A stretch of DNA of 7,945 bases from positions 1-7,945 of the forward strand of contig DVHS01000102.1 in assembly GCA_018711985.1 (NCBI GenBank), read 5' to 3'. How positions within the stretch are numbered: position 1 is the stretch's first letter; every line of letters starts with the position of its first letter. The notes under the pieces are model-generated. The model saw only the letters and a list, made by a program, of their open reading frames with translations, had not been told where the DNA came from and did no database searches. Shown piece by piece: positions 1 through 6,062 of this stretch. The DNA is from Egerieenecus merdigallinarum. Lineage in GTDB: Bacteria; Bacillota; Clostridia; Christensenellales; Aristaeellaceae. The translations under genes and the position numbers were made by a program.

Positions 1-20
1 ATACAAAGATAGCCCGCCAG

Positions 21-56
21 GGTGCGGCTCCATCAACACCGTTTGGCGCCTTTTTT
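21..56 (+). terminator. Possible terminator of a gene left of the window
   Basis: A run of six T at 51-56 follows the GC-rich GGCGCC at 45-50. Bases 21-25 (GGTGC) can pair with 46-50 (GCGCC) with one G-U wobble, leaving a loop of about 20 nt. This would fit the end of a plus-strand gene lying off the left edge, but the stem is short and the loop long, so the call is weak. No credible coding region is seen in 1-212. Confidence 0.28.
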
Positions 57-90
57 GCAGTTTGCCATGCCTGGCTTTCCTTTTCCTATG

Positions 91-135
91 GGAAACCTAG
101 CATTTTTCTGCAGGAAAACCTAGCATTTTTCTGCA
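91..135. repeat. 23-bp tandem duplication upstream of the rpsT promoter
   Basis: The 20 bases AAACCTAGCATTTTTCTGCA occur identically at 93-112 and 116-135. Each copy is preceded by GGA or GGAA, giving a repeat period of 23 bp with two copies. The second copy ends 7 bp before the rpsT -35 hexamer. It is either a recent slippage duplication or a doubled regulator or UP-like element. The sequence alone does not decide which. Confidence 0.9.
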
Positions 136-142
136 AAAAGGC

Positions 143-171
143 TTGCAATTTGCGCCCGGACATGGTACAAT
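143..171 (+). promoter_or_regulatory. Sigma-A-like promoter of rpsT
   Basis: TTGCAA at 143-148 and TACAAT at 166-171 are separated by exactly 17 bp. TGG immediately before the -10 gives a TGn extended -10. This places the transcript start near 178, leaving a short leader of about 35 nt before the rpsT start codon. It is the only good promoter in the region and fits the strong expression expected for a ribosomal protein gene. Confidence 0.75.
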
Positions 172-212
172 GCCAGTTGCTGGTTTATGCTTACCTAAGG
201 AGGTGAAACAAG

Positions 213-476
213 TTGCCGAACATTCAGTCCGCTAAGAAGCGCGTAAAGGTTACTGCGAAGAAAACCCTGCGGAACCGCATGGTGAAGAGCAGCGTCCGTA
301 CTTCCATTAAGAAGCTCAACGCCGCGATTGCATCTGATCCCAAGAACGCGGCTGTGCAGTTGAGTGAGACCACCTCCGCCCTGGATAAGGCCGTGGCGAA
401 GGGGATCATCCATAAGAATGCCGCCAATCGCAAAAAGGCTCGTCTTGCCACGAAGCTGGCCAAGGCTGCGATGTAA
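213..476 (+). CDS. rpsT: 30S ribosomal protein S20
   Basis: This encodes the 87-residue S20 protein, a small basic helical protein that binds 16S rRNA early in assembly of the 30S subunit. The N-terminus MPNIQSAKKRV, the TLRNRMVKSSVRT region and the C-terminal HKNAANRKKARLATKL motif are typical of the family, and the length is normal. The start is TTG at 213, set by AAGGAGGTG at 197-205 with a 7-nt spacer. No in-frame ATG gives the conserved N-terminus. The gene has its own promoter (143-171) and its own terminator (490-534), so it is likely monocistronic. S20 made from a non-ATG start is also known in other bacteria, where weak initiation helps autoregulation. Whether that applies here is inference. 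Confidence 0.97.
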   Translation: MPNIQSAKKRVKVTAKKTLRNRMVKSSVRTSIKKLNAAIASDPKNAAVQLSETTSALDKAVAKGIIHKNAANRKKARLATKLAKAAM

Positions 477-489
477 GCCTATACGGATG

Positions 490-534
490 TGCGAAAGCCT
501 CTTCCTGCCATGGGAAGGGGATTTTTCGCATTTT
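490..534 (+). terminator. Rho-independent terminator after rpsT
   Basis: The stem has two parts. TGCGAAA (490-496) pairs with TTTCGCA (524-530), and CCTCTTCC (498-505) pairs with GGAAGGGG (513-520) with one G-U. A small internal loop lies between them and a 7-nt apical loop at 506-512. TTTT follows at 531-534. The hairpin ends only 13 nt before the ribosome binding site of the next gene, so it may act as a partial terminator that lets some transcripts continue. Confidence 0.8.
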
Positions 535-562
535 GGCCAAAGCACGCAAGGAGGTATGGCAT

Positions 563-946
563 ATGCTGCCATTTACGGCGGTGCACCATGTGGCGGTCAT
601 TGCTTCCAGCCTGGAAAAAGCCCGGGCCTTTTACGTGGATGCGCTGGGGTTCAAGGTGCTGCGGGAAAATTTCCGCCCCGCGCAGGGGGACTGCAAACTG
701 GATCTTCAGCTGGGCGACATGGAGCTGGAAATTTTCATTAAGCCGGATGCGCCCAAGCGGCCATCCTATCCCGAAGCATTGGGTTTGAGACACCTGGCCT
801 TTCGGGTAGCGGACGCAGAGGCTGCCGTGCGTGCTCTGGAGGAACGGGGAATTGCCTGTGAACCGCTGCGCATGGATGAAATAACGGGCAAGCGAATGAC
901 CTTTTTCCAGGACCCGGATGGGTTACCTCTGGAAATACATGAATAA
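563..946 (+). CDS. YaeR-type VOC/glyoxalase I-like metalloprotein
   Basis: This 127-residue protein belongs to the vicinal oxygen chelate superfamily. It closely resembles the E. coli YaeR / S. mutans SMU1112c group by recall, in the segments VHHVAVI, GLRHLAF, and KRMTFFQDPDGLPLEIHE. Likely metal ligands, inferred from the fold, are a His of the HH pair at 8-9, Glu56, His77 and Glu124. The members I know are glyoxalase I-like, but their substrate is not settled, so no reaction is claimed. The start is ATG at 563, because AAGGAGG at 548-554 lies 8 nt upstream and the protein then begins at the conserved strand. An in-frame ATG at 533 would run through the terminator tail and the RBS. The stop lies 18 nt before the phosphohexomutase start, so the two are probably co-transcribed. 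No clear promoter is seen between the rpsT terminator and this gene. Confidence 0.88.
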   Translation: MLPFTAVHHVAVIASSLEKARAFYVDALGFKVLRENFRPAQGDCKLDLQLGDMELEIFIKPDAPKRPSYPEALGLRHLAFRVADAEAAVRALEERGIACEPLRMDEITGKRMTFFQDPDGLPLEIHE

Positions 947-964
947 AGCGGGAGGAAAGACCGA

Positions 965-2650
965 ATGGCAAACGCAATGCAGGAGGCGCGCCAGGCGTGG
1001 GAACGCTGGCTTTCGTCAGAGGCGGTGGATGCCGATACCCGGCAGAAGCTCCAGGCCATGGACGATACGGAAGTGTTGGATAGCTTTTACCGGGATCTGG
1101 CTTTCGGCACGGGGGGGTTGCGCGGGGAGCTGGGCCCTGGAACCAACCGTATGAATCTCTTTACCGTGGGGCAGGCAACCCAGGGCCTGGCCAATTACCT
1201 GAACCAGACGCTGCTGCCCAAGTGCGTGGCCATCGCTTACGACAGCCGCATGGGCAGCGCGGAGTTTGCCCGGCGGGCTGCTTCCGTGCTGGCGGCCAAC
1301 GGCATTGTTGCCTGGCTCTACCCTCGCCTGGAACCCACGCCTGCGCTGTCCTTTGCGGTGCGGGATCTAAGGTGCGGTGCCGGTATTTGCGTTACGGCCA
1401 GCCATAATCCGGCCAAGTACAACGGCTACAAGGTTTACGGGGAGGACGGTTGCCAGATTACCCTGGAGATGGCGGAAGCCATCGGCGCAGAAATCGCGCC
1501 CATCGATCCCTTGTACGGCGTTAGCGCTATGGACTTTGACCAGGGCCTTGCCTCGGGGATGATCCGCTACATTGGTGAGGATACCCTGGATCGCTTTGTG
1601 GCGGCGGTGAAAGCGCAGGCCATGCCCGTGGAAGCGGAAACACCCTTGCGTGTGGTCTATACGCCCCTGAATGGTACAGGCCTGGAATGTGTGCAGCGCA
1701 TCCTGACGGAAATCGGCGTGACGGATGTGCATGTGGTGGAGGAACAGCGCCTGCCTGATGGGCATTTTCCTACCTGCCCCTATCCTAATCCCGAGATCCG
1801 GGAAGCCCTGACCCTGGGGCTACGAGACTGCGCCCAGTATCGCCCGGACCTGCTGCTGGCCACCGATCCCGACTGTGACCGTGTAGGCATTGCCGTACCG
1901 GAGGGTGACGGCTATGTGCTGATGACGGGCAACGAAGTAGGCGTGCTGCTGCTGGACTTTATCTGCCGGGTACGGCAGGAGGCTGGTACGCTGCCGCAGC
2001 ATCCCGTGGCGGTAAGCACCATTGTTTCCACGGCCATGGCCGATGAGGTTGCGGCACATTATGGGGTGGAATTGCGACGCACGTTGACGGGCTTCAAGTT
2101 CATCGGGGAACAGATCGGCTTGCTGGAGAAGGCCGGGGAGGTGGAGCGCTACATCTTTGGCTTTGAGGAAAGCTACGGCTATCTGTCCGGTTCCCATGTC
2201 CGGGACAAGGATGCGGTAAATGCTTCCATGCTTATCTGCCAGATGGCCCGCTGGTATAAGCATCGGGGATGTACGCTGTACCAGGCCATGCAGGCGCTGT
2301 ACAAAAAGTACGGATATTATTTGAACACCCTGTATAGTTTTGCCTTTGAGGGTGCGGCTGGCATGGAGCAGATGCAAGGCATTATGACACGCTTGCGCCA
2401 GACTCCGCCCACCGAGCTTGGCGCCATGGCCGTGGAGCGCGTGGAAGACTACGTCCAGGGCGTTGCAGGGCTACCTGCGGCGGATGTGCTGGCATTCTGC
2501 TTGCAGGGGGGCTGCAAGGTGATGATCCGCCCCAGTGGCACAGAACCGAAGCTCAAGGCTTATCTTTTTAGCCGTGGAGATGACGCGGAGCAGGCGGCGC
2601 AAACGGAGCGGCGCCTGCATGAGGGAATTGCCGCCCTCCTGCAGGCATAA
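965..2650 (+). CDS. pgcA: Phosphoglucomutase/phosphohexomutase (PgcA type)
   Basis: This 561-residue enzyme belongs to the alpha-D-phosphohexomutase family, which interconverts glucose-1-phosphate and glucose-6-phosphate (or the mannose or ribose equivalents) in the cytoplasm. This feeds UDP-glucose and cell-envelope sugar synthesis. All four hallmark motifs are present: the phosphoserine loop TASHNP with Ser146, the Mg-binding loop DPDCDR (Asp301, Asp303, Asp305), the sugar-binding loop GFEESYG at 399-405, and the phosphate-binding loop RPSGTEPK at 522-529. The length and the FGTGGLRGELGPGTNRMN N-terminus (47-64) fit the Bacillus PgcA / phosphopentomutase-like branch rather than GlmM, which is shorter (about 450). 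The motifs do not separate phosphoglucomutase from phosphomannomutase or a phosphopentomutase activity. The start ATG at 965 follows GGAGGAAAG (951-959). The gene lies 18 nt after the YaeR-like gene. No strong terminator follows it before the rplU promoter. Confidence 0.92.
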   Translation: MANAMQEARQAWERWLSSEAVDADTRQKLQAMDDTEVLDSFYRDLAFGTGGLRGELGPGTNRMNLFTVGQATQGLANYLNQTLLPKCVAIAYDSRMGSAEFARRAASVLAANGIVAWLYPRLEPTPALSFAVRDLRCGAGICVTASHNPAKYNGYKVYGEDGCQITLEMAEAIGAEIAPIDPLYGVSAMDFDQGLASGMIRYIGEDTLDRFVAAVKAQAMPVEAETPLRVVYTPLNGTGLECVQRILTEIGVTDVHVVEEQRLPDGHFPTCPYPNPEIREALTLGLRDCAQYRPDLLLATDPDCDRVGIAVPEGDGYVLMTGNEVGVLLLDFICRVRQEAGTLPQHPVAVSTIVSTAMADEVAAHYGVELRRTLTGFKFIGEQIGLLEKAGEVERYIFGFEESYGYLSGSHVRDKDAVNASMLICQMARWYKHRGCTLYQAMQALYKKYGYYLNTLYSFAFEGAAGMEQMQGIMTRLRQTPPTELGAMAVERVEDYVQGVAGLPAADVLAFCLQGGCKVMIRPSGTEPKLKAYLFSRGDDAEQAAQTERRLHEGIAALLQA

Positions 2651-2727
2651 GGTATAACCCCGTGCTGCAGGCATGCCTCGCGGAAAGAAAATTCCCGCAG
2701 AAAAGGTAGGAAATTCACCGCCTTTTC

Positions 2728-2756
2728 TTGACAGATGGGGCGCGCTGTGGTAGAAT
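2728..2756 (+). promoter_or_regulatory. Near-consensus promoter of the rplU operon
   Basis: TTGACA at 2728-2733 is a perfect -35, and TAGAAT at 2751-2756 is a five-of-six -10. The spacer is exactly 17 bp. Transcription should begin near 2763, giving a leader of about 80 nt before rplU. It lies in the 192-bp gap after pgcA. Confidence 0.88.
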
Positions 2757-2762
2757 CTTTTG

Positions 2763-2842
2763 GTAAGCCGCTCGGGAGAGGTCTGTCCAAATGCGCTATG
2801 CGCAACCTTTGTCCCGGCGAGTATGTAGAGGAGGTGCTGCTC
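2763..2842 (+). promoter_or_regulatory. Structured leader of rplU, probable L21-type ribosomal protein leader
   Basis: The 5' leader folds into a long imperfect stem. CGGG (2773-2776) pairs with CCCG (2813-2816), AGAGGT (2777-2782) pairs with ACCTTT (2805-2810) with one G-U, and TGCGC (2792-2796) pairs with GCGCA (2800-2804) around a 3-nt loop. Bases 2783-2791 are left unpaired as a large asymmetric bulge. The rplU ribosome binding site AGGAGGTG (2829-2836) lies just after the structure. Firmicute rplU transcripts are known to carry an L21 leader family proposed to mediate autoregulation. Assignment to that family rests on position and foldability, because I could not run a covariance search. 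Confidence 0.6.
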
Positions 2843-3151
2843 ATGTACGCAATTATTGCTACGGGTGGCAAACAGTACCGTGTTTCCCAGGGTGACGTGA
2901 TCTTCGTGGAGAAGATCGAGCAGGATGTGGATTCCACCATCGACTTTGATGTGCTCATGCTGGCGGGTGACGACGGCGTGAAGGTGGGCAATCCCTTGGT
3001 TCCCGGCGCAAAGGTGCAGGGCAAGGTGGTTGCGCAGGTCAAGGGCGAAAAGATCATCATCTACAAGTATAAGAGCAAGAAGAACTATCACCGTCGTGCC
3101 GGACACCGTCAGCCCTACACGAAGGTGGAGATCACCGGGATCAACGCGTAA
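2843..3151 (+). CDS. rplU: 50S ribosomal protein L21
   Basis: This encodes the 102-residue L21, a 23S rRNA-binding protein of the large subunit. The N-terminus MYAIIATGGKQYRV and the C-terminal segment KSKKNYHRRAGHRQPYTKV, which is the rRNA-binding signature, are diagnostic, and the length is standard. The start ATG at 2843 is set by AGGAGGTG at 2829-2836 with a 6-nt spacer. A longer frame opening at 2735 overlaps the promoter and leader and is not real. The TAA stop shares its last base with the ATG of prp, so the two are translationally coupled. This is the first gene of the rplU-prp-rpmA operon. Confidence 0.97.
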   Translation: MYAIIATGGKQYRVSQGDVIFVEKIEQDVDSTIDFDVLMLAGDDGVKVGNPLVPGAKVQGKVVAQVKGEKIIIYKYKSKKNYHRRAGHRQPYTKVEITGINA

Positions 3152-3501
3152 TGACGCGCTGCATCCTCTACCTGGACAGCACGGGAAACTATACGGGTTT
3201 CTCGGTACGGGGGCACGCGGGTTACGCGGAGGCAGGCAGCGACATTGTCTGTGCGGCGGTGTCTGCGTTAACGACCACATGCGTAAATGCCATGGAATCT
3301 GTGGCAGGCGTCCTCCCGCATGTTACCGGGGGCACGGATGGAGCCTTGGGCGCGGAGATCCCCAGGGATCTTACGGCGTCGCAGCTTCATGATTGCCAGG
3401 TGCTCCTGGGTGCGCTGCGCCAGGGACTTGCGGATCTGGTAGAAGGCTATCCGAGGTATGTCAGTCTTTCCATAGAAGAACGGAGGGAAACATCATGTTG
3501 A
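3151..3501 (+). CDS. prp: Ribosomal-processing cysteine protease Prp
   Basis: This 116-residue protease removes the N-terminal extension of L27 in Firmicutes, a step needed to expose the L27 tail near the peptidyl transferase centre. The conserved core GHAGYAEAGSDIVCAAVSAL covers residues 21-40. The catalytic pair falls at His22 and Cys34, the same spacing known for S. aureus Prp. The start ATG overlaps the rplU stop by one base and has no strong RBS of its own, which indicates coupled translation. The 3' end overlaps rpmA by 7 nt. Its substrate, an L27 with the extension, is encoded immediately downstream, which confirms the assignment. The family was long annotated as a hypothetical YsxB-like protein. 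Confidence 0.95.
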   Translation: MTRCILYLDSTGNYTGFSVRGHAGYAEAGSDIVCAAVSALTTTCVNAMESVAGVLPHVTGGTDGALGAEIPRDLTASQLHDCQVLLGALRQGLADLVEGYPRYVSLSIEERRETSC

Positions 3502-3794
3502 AACTGAATCTTCAGCTGTTCGCGCATAAGAAAGGTATGGGTTCCACCCGTAACGGCCGCGACAGCGAGTCCAAGCGCCTGGGCGCCAAGCGCGCCGATG
3601 GCCAGCTGGCTCTGGCGGGCAACATTCTGTTCCGTCAGCGCGGCACCCACATCCATCCCGGCCTGAACGTGGGCAAGGGCAAGGATGATACTCTGTATGC
3701 GCTGAAGGACGGCATTGTCCGTTTTGAGCGCCTGGGCCGCGACAAGCGTCAGGTGTGCGTTTATCCTGTGGAGAACGCCGCCAACGCGCAGTAA
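3495..3794 (+). CDS. rpmA: 50S ribosomal protein L27, precursor with Prp-cleaved extension
   Basis: This 99-residue L27 carries the Firmicute N-terminal extension MLKLNLQLF before AHKKGMGSTRNGRDSESKRLG, the conserved L27 start. By analogy with S. aureus, Prp should cut after Phe9 to expose Ala10-His-Lys-Lys, which reaches toward the tRNA ends in the ribosome. Residue 8 is Leu, where the S. aureus extension has Phe. The start ATG at 3495 follows GGAGGG (3482-3487) with a 7-nt spacer and overlaps the prp stop by 7 nt. An upstream extension in the same frame lies inside prp and is spurious. A clear terminator follows. The obg GTPase gene often found next in this operon is absent from this position. 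Confidence 0.97.
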   Translation: MLKLNLQLFAHKKGMGSTRNGRDSESKRLGAKRADGQLALAGNILFRQRGTHIHPGLNVGKGKDDTLYALKDGIVRFERLGRDKRQVCVYPVENAANAQ

Positions 3795-3813
3795 GGTTTG
3801 TAAAAAACCATCT

Positions 3814-3844
3814 CTGTCCGTCAGCATTGGCGGACAGTTTTTTT
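3814..3844 (+). terminator. Rho-independent terminator after rpmA
   Basis: CTGTCCG at 3814-3820 pairs perfectly with CGGACAG at 3831-3837. Three more inner pairs (one wobble) close a 4-nt loop, giving a stem of about 10 bp. Seven T follow at 3838-3844. This ends the rplU-prp-rpmA transcript. It finishes 20 nt before the start codon of the DUF554 gene. Confidence 0.92.
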
Positions 3845-3864
3845 ATGGACGGAGATGAAAGAAA

Positions 3865-4548
3865 TTGCTTGGTACAGTGGTGAACGTATGCGCAATTCTG
3901 CTTGGGTCTGCGCTGGGGCTACTGCTGCGTAAAGGCCTGCCGCAGCGCTTACGTGATACTGTAATGCAGGGACTTGGGCTTTGCGTTATTCTGATTGGCC
4001 TGTCCGGTGCCATCGGTACAGCAGACACCATGTGTGTGATTATTTCTATTGTTGTGGGTGGACTGGTAGGCGCAGCCGTAAATATCGAGAAGCGGTTGGA
4101 AAACCTGGGCAATCTGGCGCAACGCAAACTGGCCCGAGGTGGCGATGGATTTGCCCGCGGTTTTGTGACTGCGTCCCTGGTCTATTGTGTGGGGGCCATG
4201 GCCATTATGGGCGCACTGGACAGCGGCTTGAAGGGTGATCATGCCACGCTGATTGCCAAATCAGCCCTGGATGGTATTTCTGCCATTATTTTTGCCAGCA
4301 CCCTGGGGCCTGGCGTTGCGTTCTCGGCGCTGGCGGTGTTGGTTTATCAGGGCGCCATTACGCTCATGGCGGGCTGGCTGAAGCCCTTGCTTACGGACGC
4401 GATTGTAACCGAAATGAGCGCGGTGGGCGGACTGCTTATTGTGGGTATTGGCCTGAACATGCTGTATGATAAGCATATTGCCGTGGGCAATCTGCTTCCG
4501 GCAATTTTTGTACCCATGGTCTATTTCCCGCTGATCTCCCTCTTTTAA
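3865..4548 (+). CDS. DUF554 family integral membrane protein (YdfK/YqgA-like)
   Basis: This 227-residue polytopic membrane protein has the DUF554 opening MLGTVVNVCAILLGSALGLLL and the family's GLPQRLRDTVMQGLGLCVILIG block. About seven hydrophobic segments are visible, near 4-21, 34-52, 55-72, 99-116, 137-163, 186-200 and 206-223. Glycines are abundant, as is usual for a small transporter-like protein. The function of the family is not established, so none is assigned. The start is TTG at 3865, chosen because it yields the family's conserved N-terminus and follows GGAG at 3851-3854. The ATGs at 3845 and 3855 are out of frame. No promoter fits between the rpmA terminator and this start, so expression may depend on read-through or on a promoter inside rpmA that I cannot see. 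It converges with the sensor kinase gene. Confidence 0.88.
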   Translation: MLGTVVNVCAILLGSALGLLLRKGLPQRLRDTVMQGLGLCVILIGLSGAIGTADTMCVIISIVVGGLVGAAVNIEKRLENLGNLAQRKLARGGDGFARGFVTASLVYCVGAMAIMGALDSGLKGDHATLIAKSALDGISAIIFASTLGPGVAFSALAVLVYQGAITLMAGWLKPLLTDAIVTEMSAVGGLLIVGIGLNMLYDKHIAVGNLLPAIFVPMVYFPLISLF

Positions 4549-4594
4549 GAAGGGATAGGGGAGAGACAATGGGGGCGAAGGTTCGTGACATGTT

Positions 4595-4624
4595 AAGGGC
4601 GACGGCAACAATGCCGCCGCCCTT
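4595..4624. terminator. GC-rich stem-loop between convergent genes
   Basis: AAGGGCG (4595-4601) pairs with CGCCCTT (4618-4624), and CGGCA (4603-4607) pairs with TGCCG (4612-4616). One mismatch separates them, and the loop is 4 nt. It sits midway between the convergent DUF554 gene and the histidine kinase gene, where a bidirectional terminator is expected. No T-run follows on either strand, so it may be a weak or factor-assisted terminator. Confidence 0.45.
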
Positions 4625-4649
4625 GCTTATGCCGAAGGATGCCGGTTGC

Positions 4650-6062
4650 TTATCTCTTTTGCTTCGCGGGTAGGGTGATGGCGAAGGTAGTGCCTGCGCC
4701 AGGCTTGCTGCGTACGCGGATCTTGCCGCCATGGGCCACCACGATAATGCGCGCGATGCTCAGCCCCAAGCCGTGGCCGCTGCTTTCAGCTTTGCGGGCA
4801 CTGTCGGAGCGGTAGAACCTTTCGAAAATCTTCGGCAGATCCTCCGGGGAAATGCCGGACCCGTTATCACTGCACAGCAGGGTACAGCCGCCGTTCCAGG
4901 CTTCTACGCCCAGGATGATCGTTCCGCCGGTAGGGGTATACTTCACCGCGTTGTCGCACAGAATCCGCATCACCTGCTTGACCATCCCTTTATCCGCTTC
5001 AATCCGGCAATGCTCCAGCGGTTGGAGCAAAAAAGTATAATCGGGGGAAACCATGGCGGCTTCCCGGTGCACTTCGCTGACAACCTCGCAGGGATCAAAG
5101 GGCTCCATCTCCATCAGCAAGGTCTTCTTGTCGTGCCGCGCCAGAAACAGCAGGCTTTCCACCAGCCCCTTCATGCTCTCGGTTTCCTGGGCAATGGCGG
5201 TGATGCCCTCCTCCAGCACGGTTTTATCGTCCTTGCCCCAGCGGTTGAGCATGTTCACATAACCTTGAATAACCGCAATGGGCGTGCGTAACTCATGGGA
5301 GGCGTCGCTGACAAACTGCTTCTGACTGTTGTAGCTGCGCTCAATGCGGTCCAGCATGGAGTTAATAACCATCGCCAGGTCCTTCAGCTCGTTTTTGGTG
5401 CCTGCGATATTGATGCGGTTGCTCAGATTGCTGGCGCTCAACGTGGCGGCCATGTCGGTGATGTCCCGAATGGGACGCAGCACGCTTTTATCCAGGCGGT
5501 CCTTGTGGCGCAGAAAGCTGATGATTCTCCACAGGTCGCAAAAGAGCACGCCGCCCATGAGGCTCAGCCAAATGGCCAGACGGTTGCCGATGGCAAAGGA
5601 TACGTACAGCGTGTGACCTGCTACCCGCCCGGAGGCGAGGGTCAGCACGGGCTCCGGCTTCCATTGGGAACGGGTCACAAGCGCCTCAAAATACTCGCCC
5701 AGGCGAGCCCCTGCGTTGGTGGACAGCTCGCCGGATTCCAGGCGGGCGGTGACCCCCTGCTGCAAAATATCCTCCGCGGCATAGACGCCGGATGCATCCG
5801 GCGTCAAGGCGGCAATGCGCTGTATGGTCTGCTGCATGCCGGGAACCTGGGCTCCGGCAAAACACAGCGTGATAAACAAGCAGACCAGGGGAGTGGTGCA
5901 TAGCAGCTGGAAAGCGTAATGCATGGCGATGCGGAAGGTGAGCGAAAGCCGCAGATTGCTCATCAGGCGGCTCAGCGCGCCATGCAGCCTTTGGGAAAGG
6001 CGGTTAAATCCCTTGGCCTGTTTTTCAGCGGAAATGCTGGGGGCGCTTTTACTTCTCTTCAT
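4650..6062 (-). CDS. Sensor histidine kinase with HAMP domain
   Basis: This 470-residue membrane sensor kinase phosphorylates the response regulator encoded just upstream. A basic cytoplasmic N-terminus of about 42 residues leads to TM1 (about 45-70), an extracytoplasmic sensor domain (about 71-160) and TM2 (about 161-184). HAMP follows (about 185-245), then HisKA with SHELRTP and phosphoacceptor His256, and a HATPase domain with N-box Asn371, G1 DNGSGI (399-404), F-box FERFYR (413-418) and G2 GHGLGLS (429-435). All catalytic motifs are intact. The layout recalls ArlS-type kinases, but the signal is unknown. The ATG at 6062 lies inside the end of the regulator gene (14-nt overlap) and has no good Shine-Dalgarno, so it relies on translational coupling. 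The frame stays open further upstream but only as a shadow of the regulator gene. A 22-bp perfect palindrome lies in the sensor-domain coding region. Confidence 0.93.
   Translation of the reverse strand: MKRSKSAPSISAEKQAKGFNRLSQRLHGALSRLMSNLRLSLTFRIAMHYAFQLLCTTPLVCLFITLCFAGAQVPGMQQTIQRIAALTPDASGVYAAEDILQQGVTARLESGELSTNAGARLGEYFEALVTRSQWKPEPVLTLASGRVAGHTLYVSFAIGNRLAIWLSLMGGVLFCDLWRIISFLRHKDRLDKSVLRPIRDITDMAATLSASNLSNRINIAGTKNELKDLAMVINSMLDRIERSYNSQKQFVSDASHELRTPIAVIQGYVNMLNRWGKDDKTVLEEGITAIAQETESMKGLVESLLFLARHDKKTLLMEMEPFDPCEVVSEVHREAAMVSPDYTFLLQPLEHCRIEADKGMVKQVMRILCDNAVKYTPTGGTIILGVEAWNGGCTLLCSDNGSGISPEDLPKIFERFYRSDSARKAESSGHGLGLSIARIIVVAHGGKIRVRSKPGAGTTFAITLPAKQKR
5784..5805. repeat. 22-bp perfect palindrome inside the kinase gene
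   Basis: The half-site GACGCCGGATG (5784-5794) is followed directly by its exact reverse complement CATCCGGCGTC (5795-5805), with no spacer and no mismatch. It encodes roughly residues 87-93 (TPDASGV) of the kinase sensor domain. It could be chance in GC-rich DNA, an internal operator, or a recombination or methylation-related site. Confidence 0.9.

Noticed and set aside
1..33. Minus-strand ATG at 33 open to the left edge (MEPHPGGLSLY)
   Set aside because: Only 11 codons are visible, there is no good ribosome binding site, and the peptide is not recognisable.
3..209. Plus-strand frame open from the left edge to about 209
   Set aside because: It runs through the tandem repeat, the rpsT promoter and the rpsT ribosome binding site, and its composition is not protein-like.
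2639..2674. CTGCAGGCAT repeated at 2639-2648 and 2665-2674
   Set aside because: It is only 10 bp, spans the end of pgcA, and has no other feature to suggest function.
2700..2727. GAAAAGG/CCTTTTC inverted repeat before the rplU promoter as a pgcA terminator
   Set aside because: The stem is AT-rich with a 14-nt loop, and the T-run lies within the stem, so termination is not convincing.
2735..2842. Longer N-terminal form of L21 beginning at 2735
   Set aside because: The extension overlaps the promoter and structured leader, and the conserved L21 start with a strong RBS is at 2843.
1820..3280. Long minus-strand open frames opposite pgcA, rplU and prp (1820-2377, 2471-3280)
   Set aside because: They lie antisense to clearly identified genes in GC-rich DNA and are low-complexity and His/Arg-rich, as shadow frames usually are.
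4731..5903. Long plus-strand open frames opposite the kinase gene (4731-5291 and 5295-5903)
   Set aside because: They are antisense shadows of an intact histidine kinase and show no recognisable domains or ribosome binding sites.
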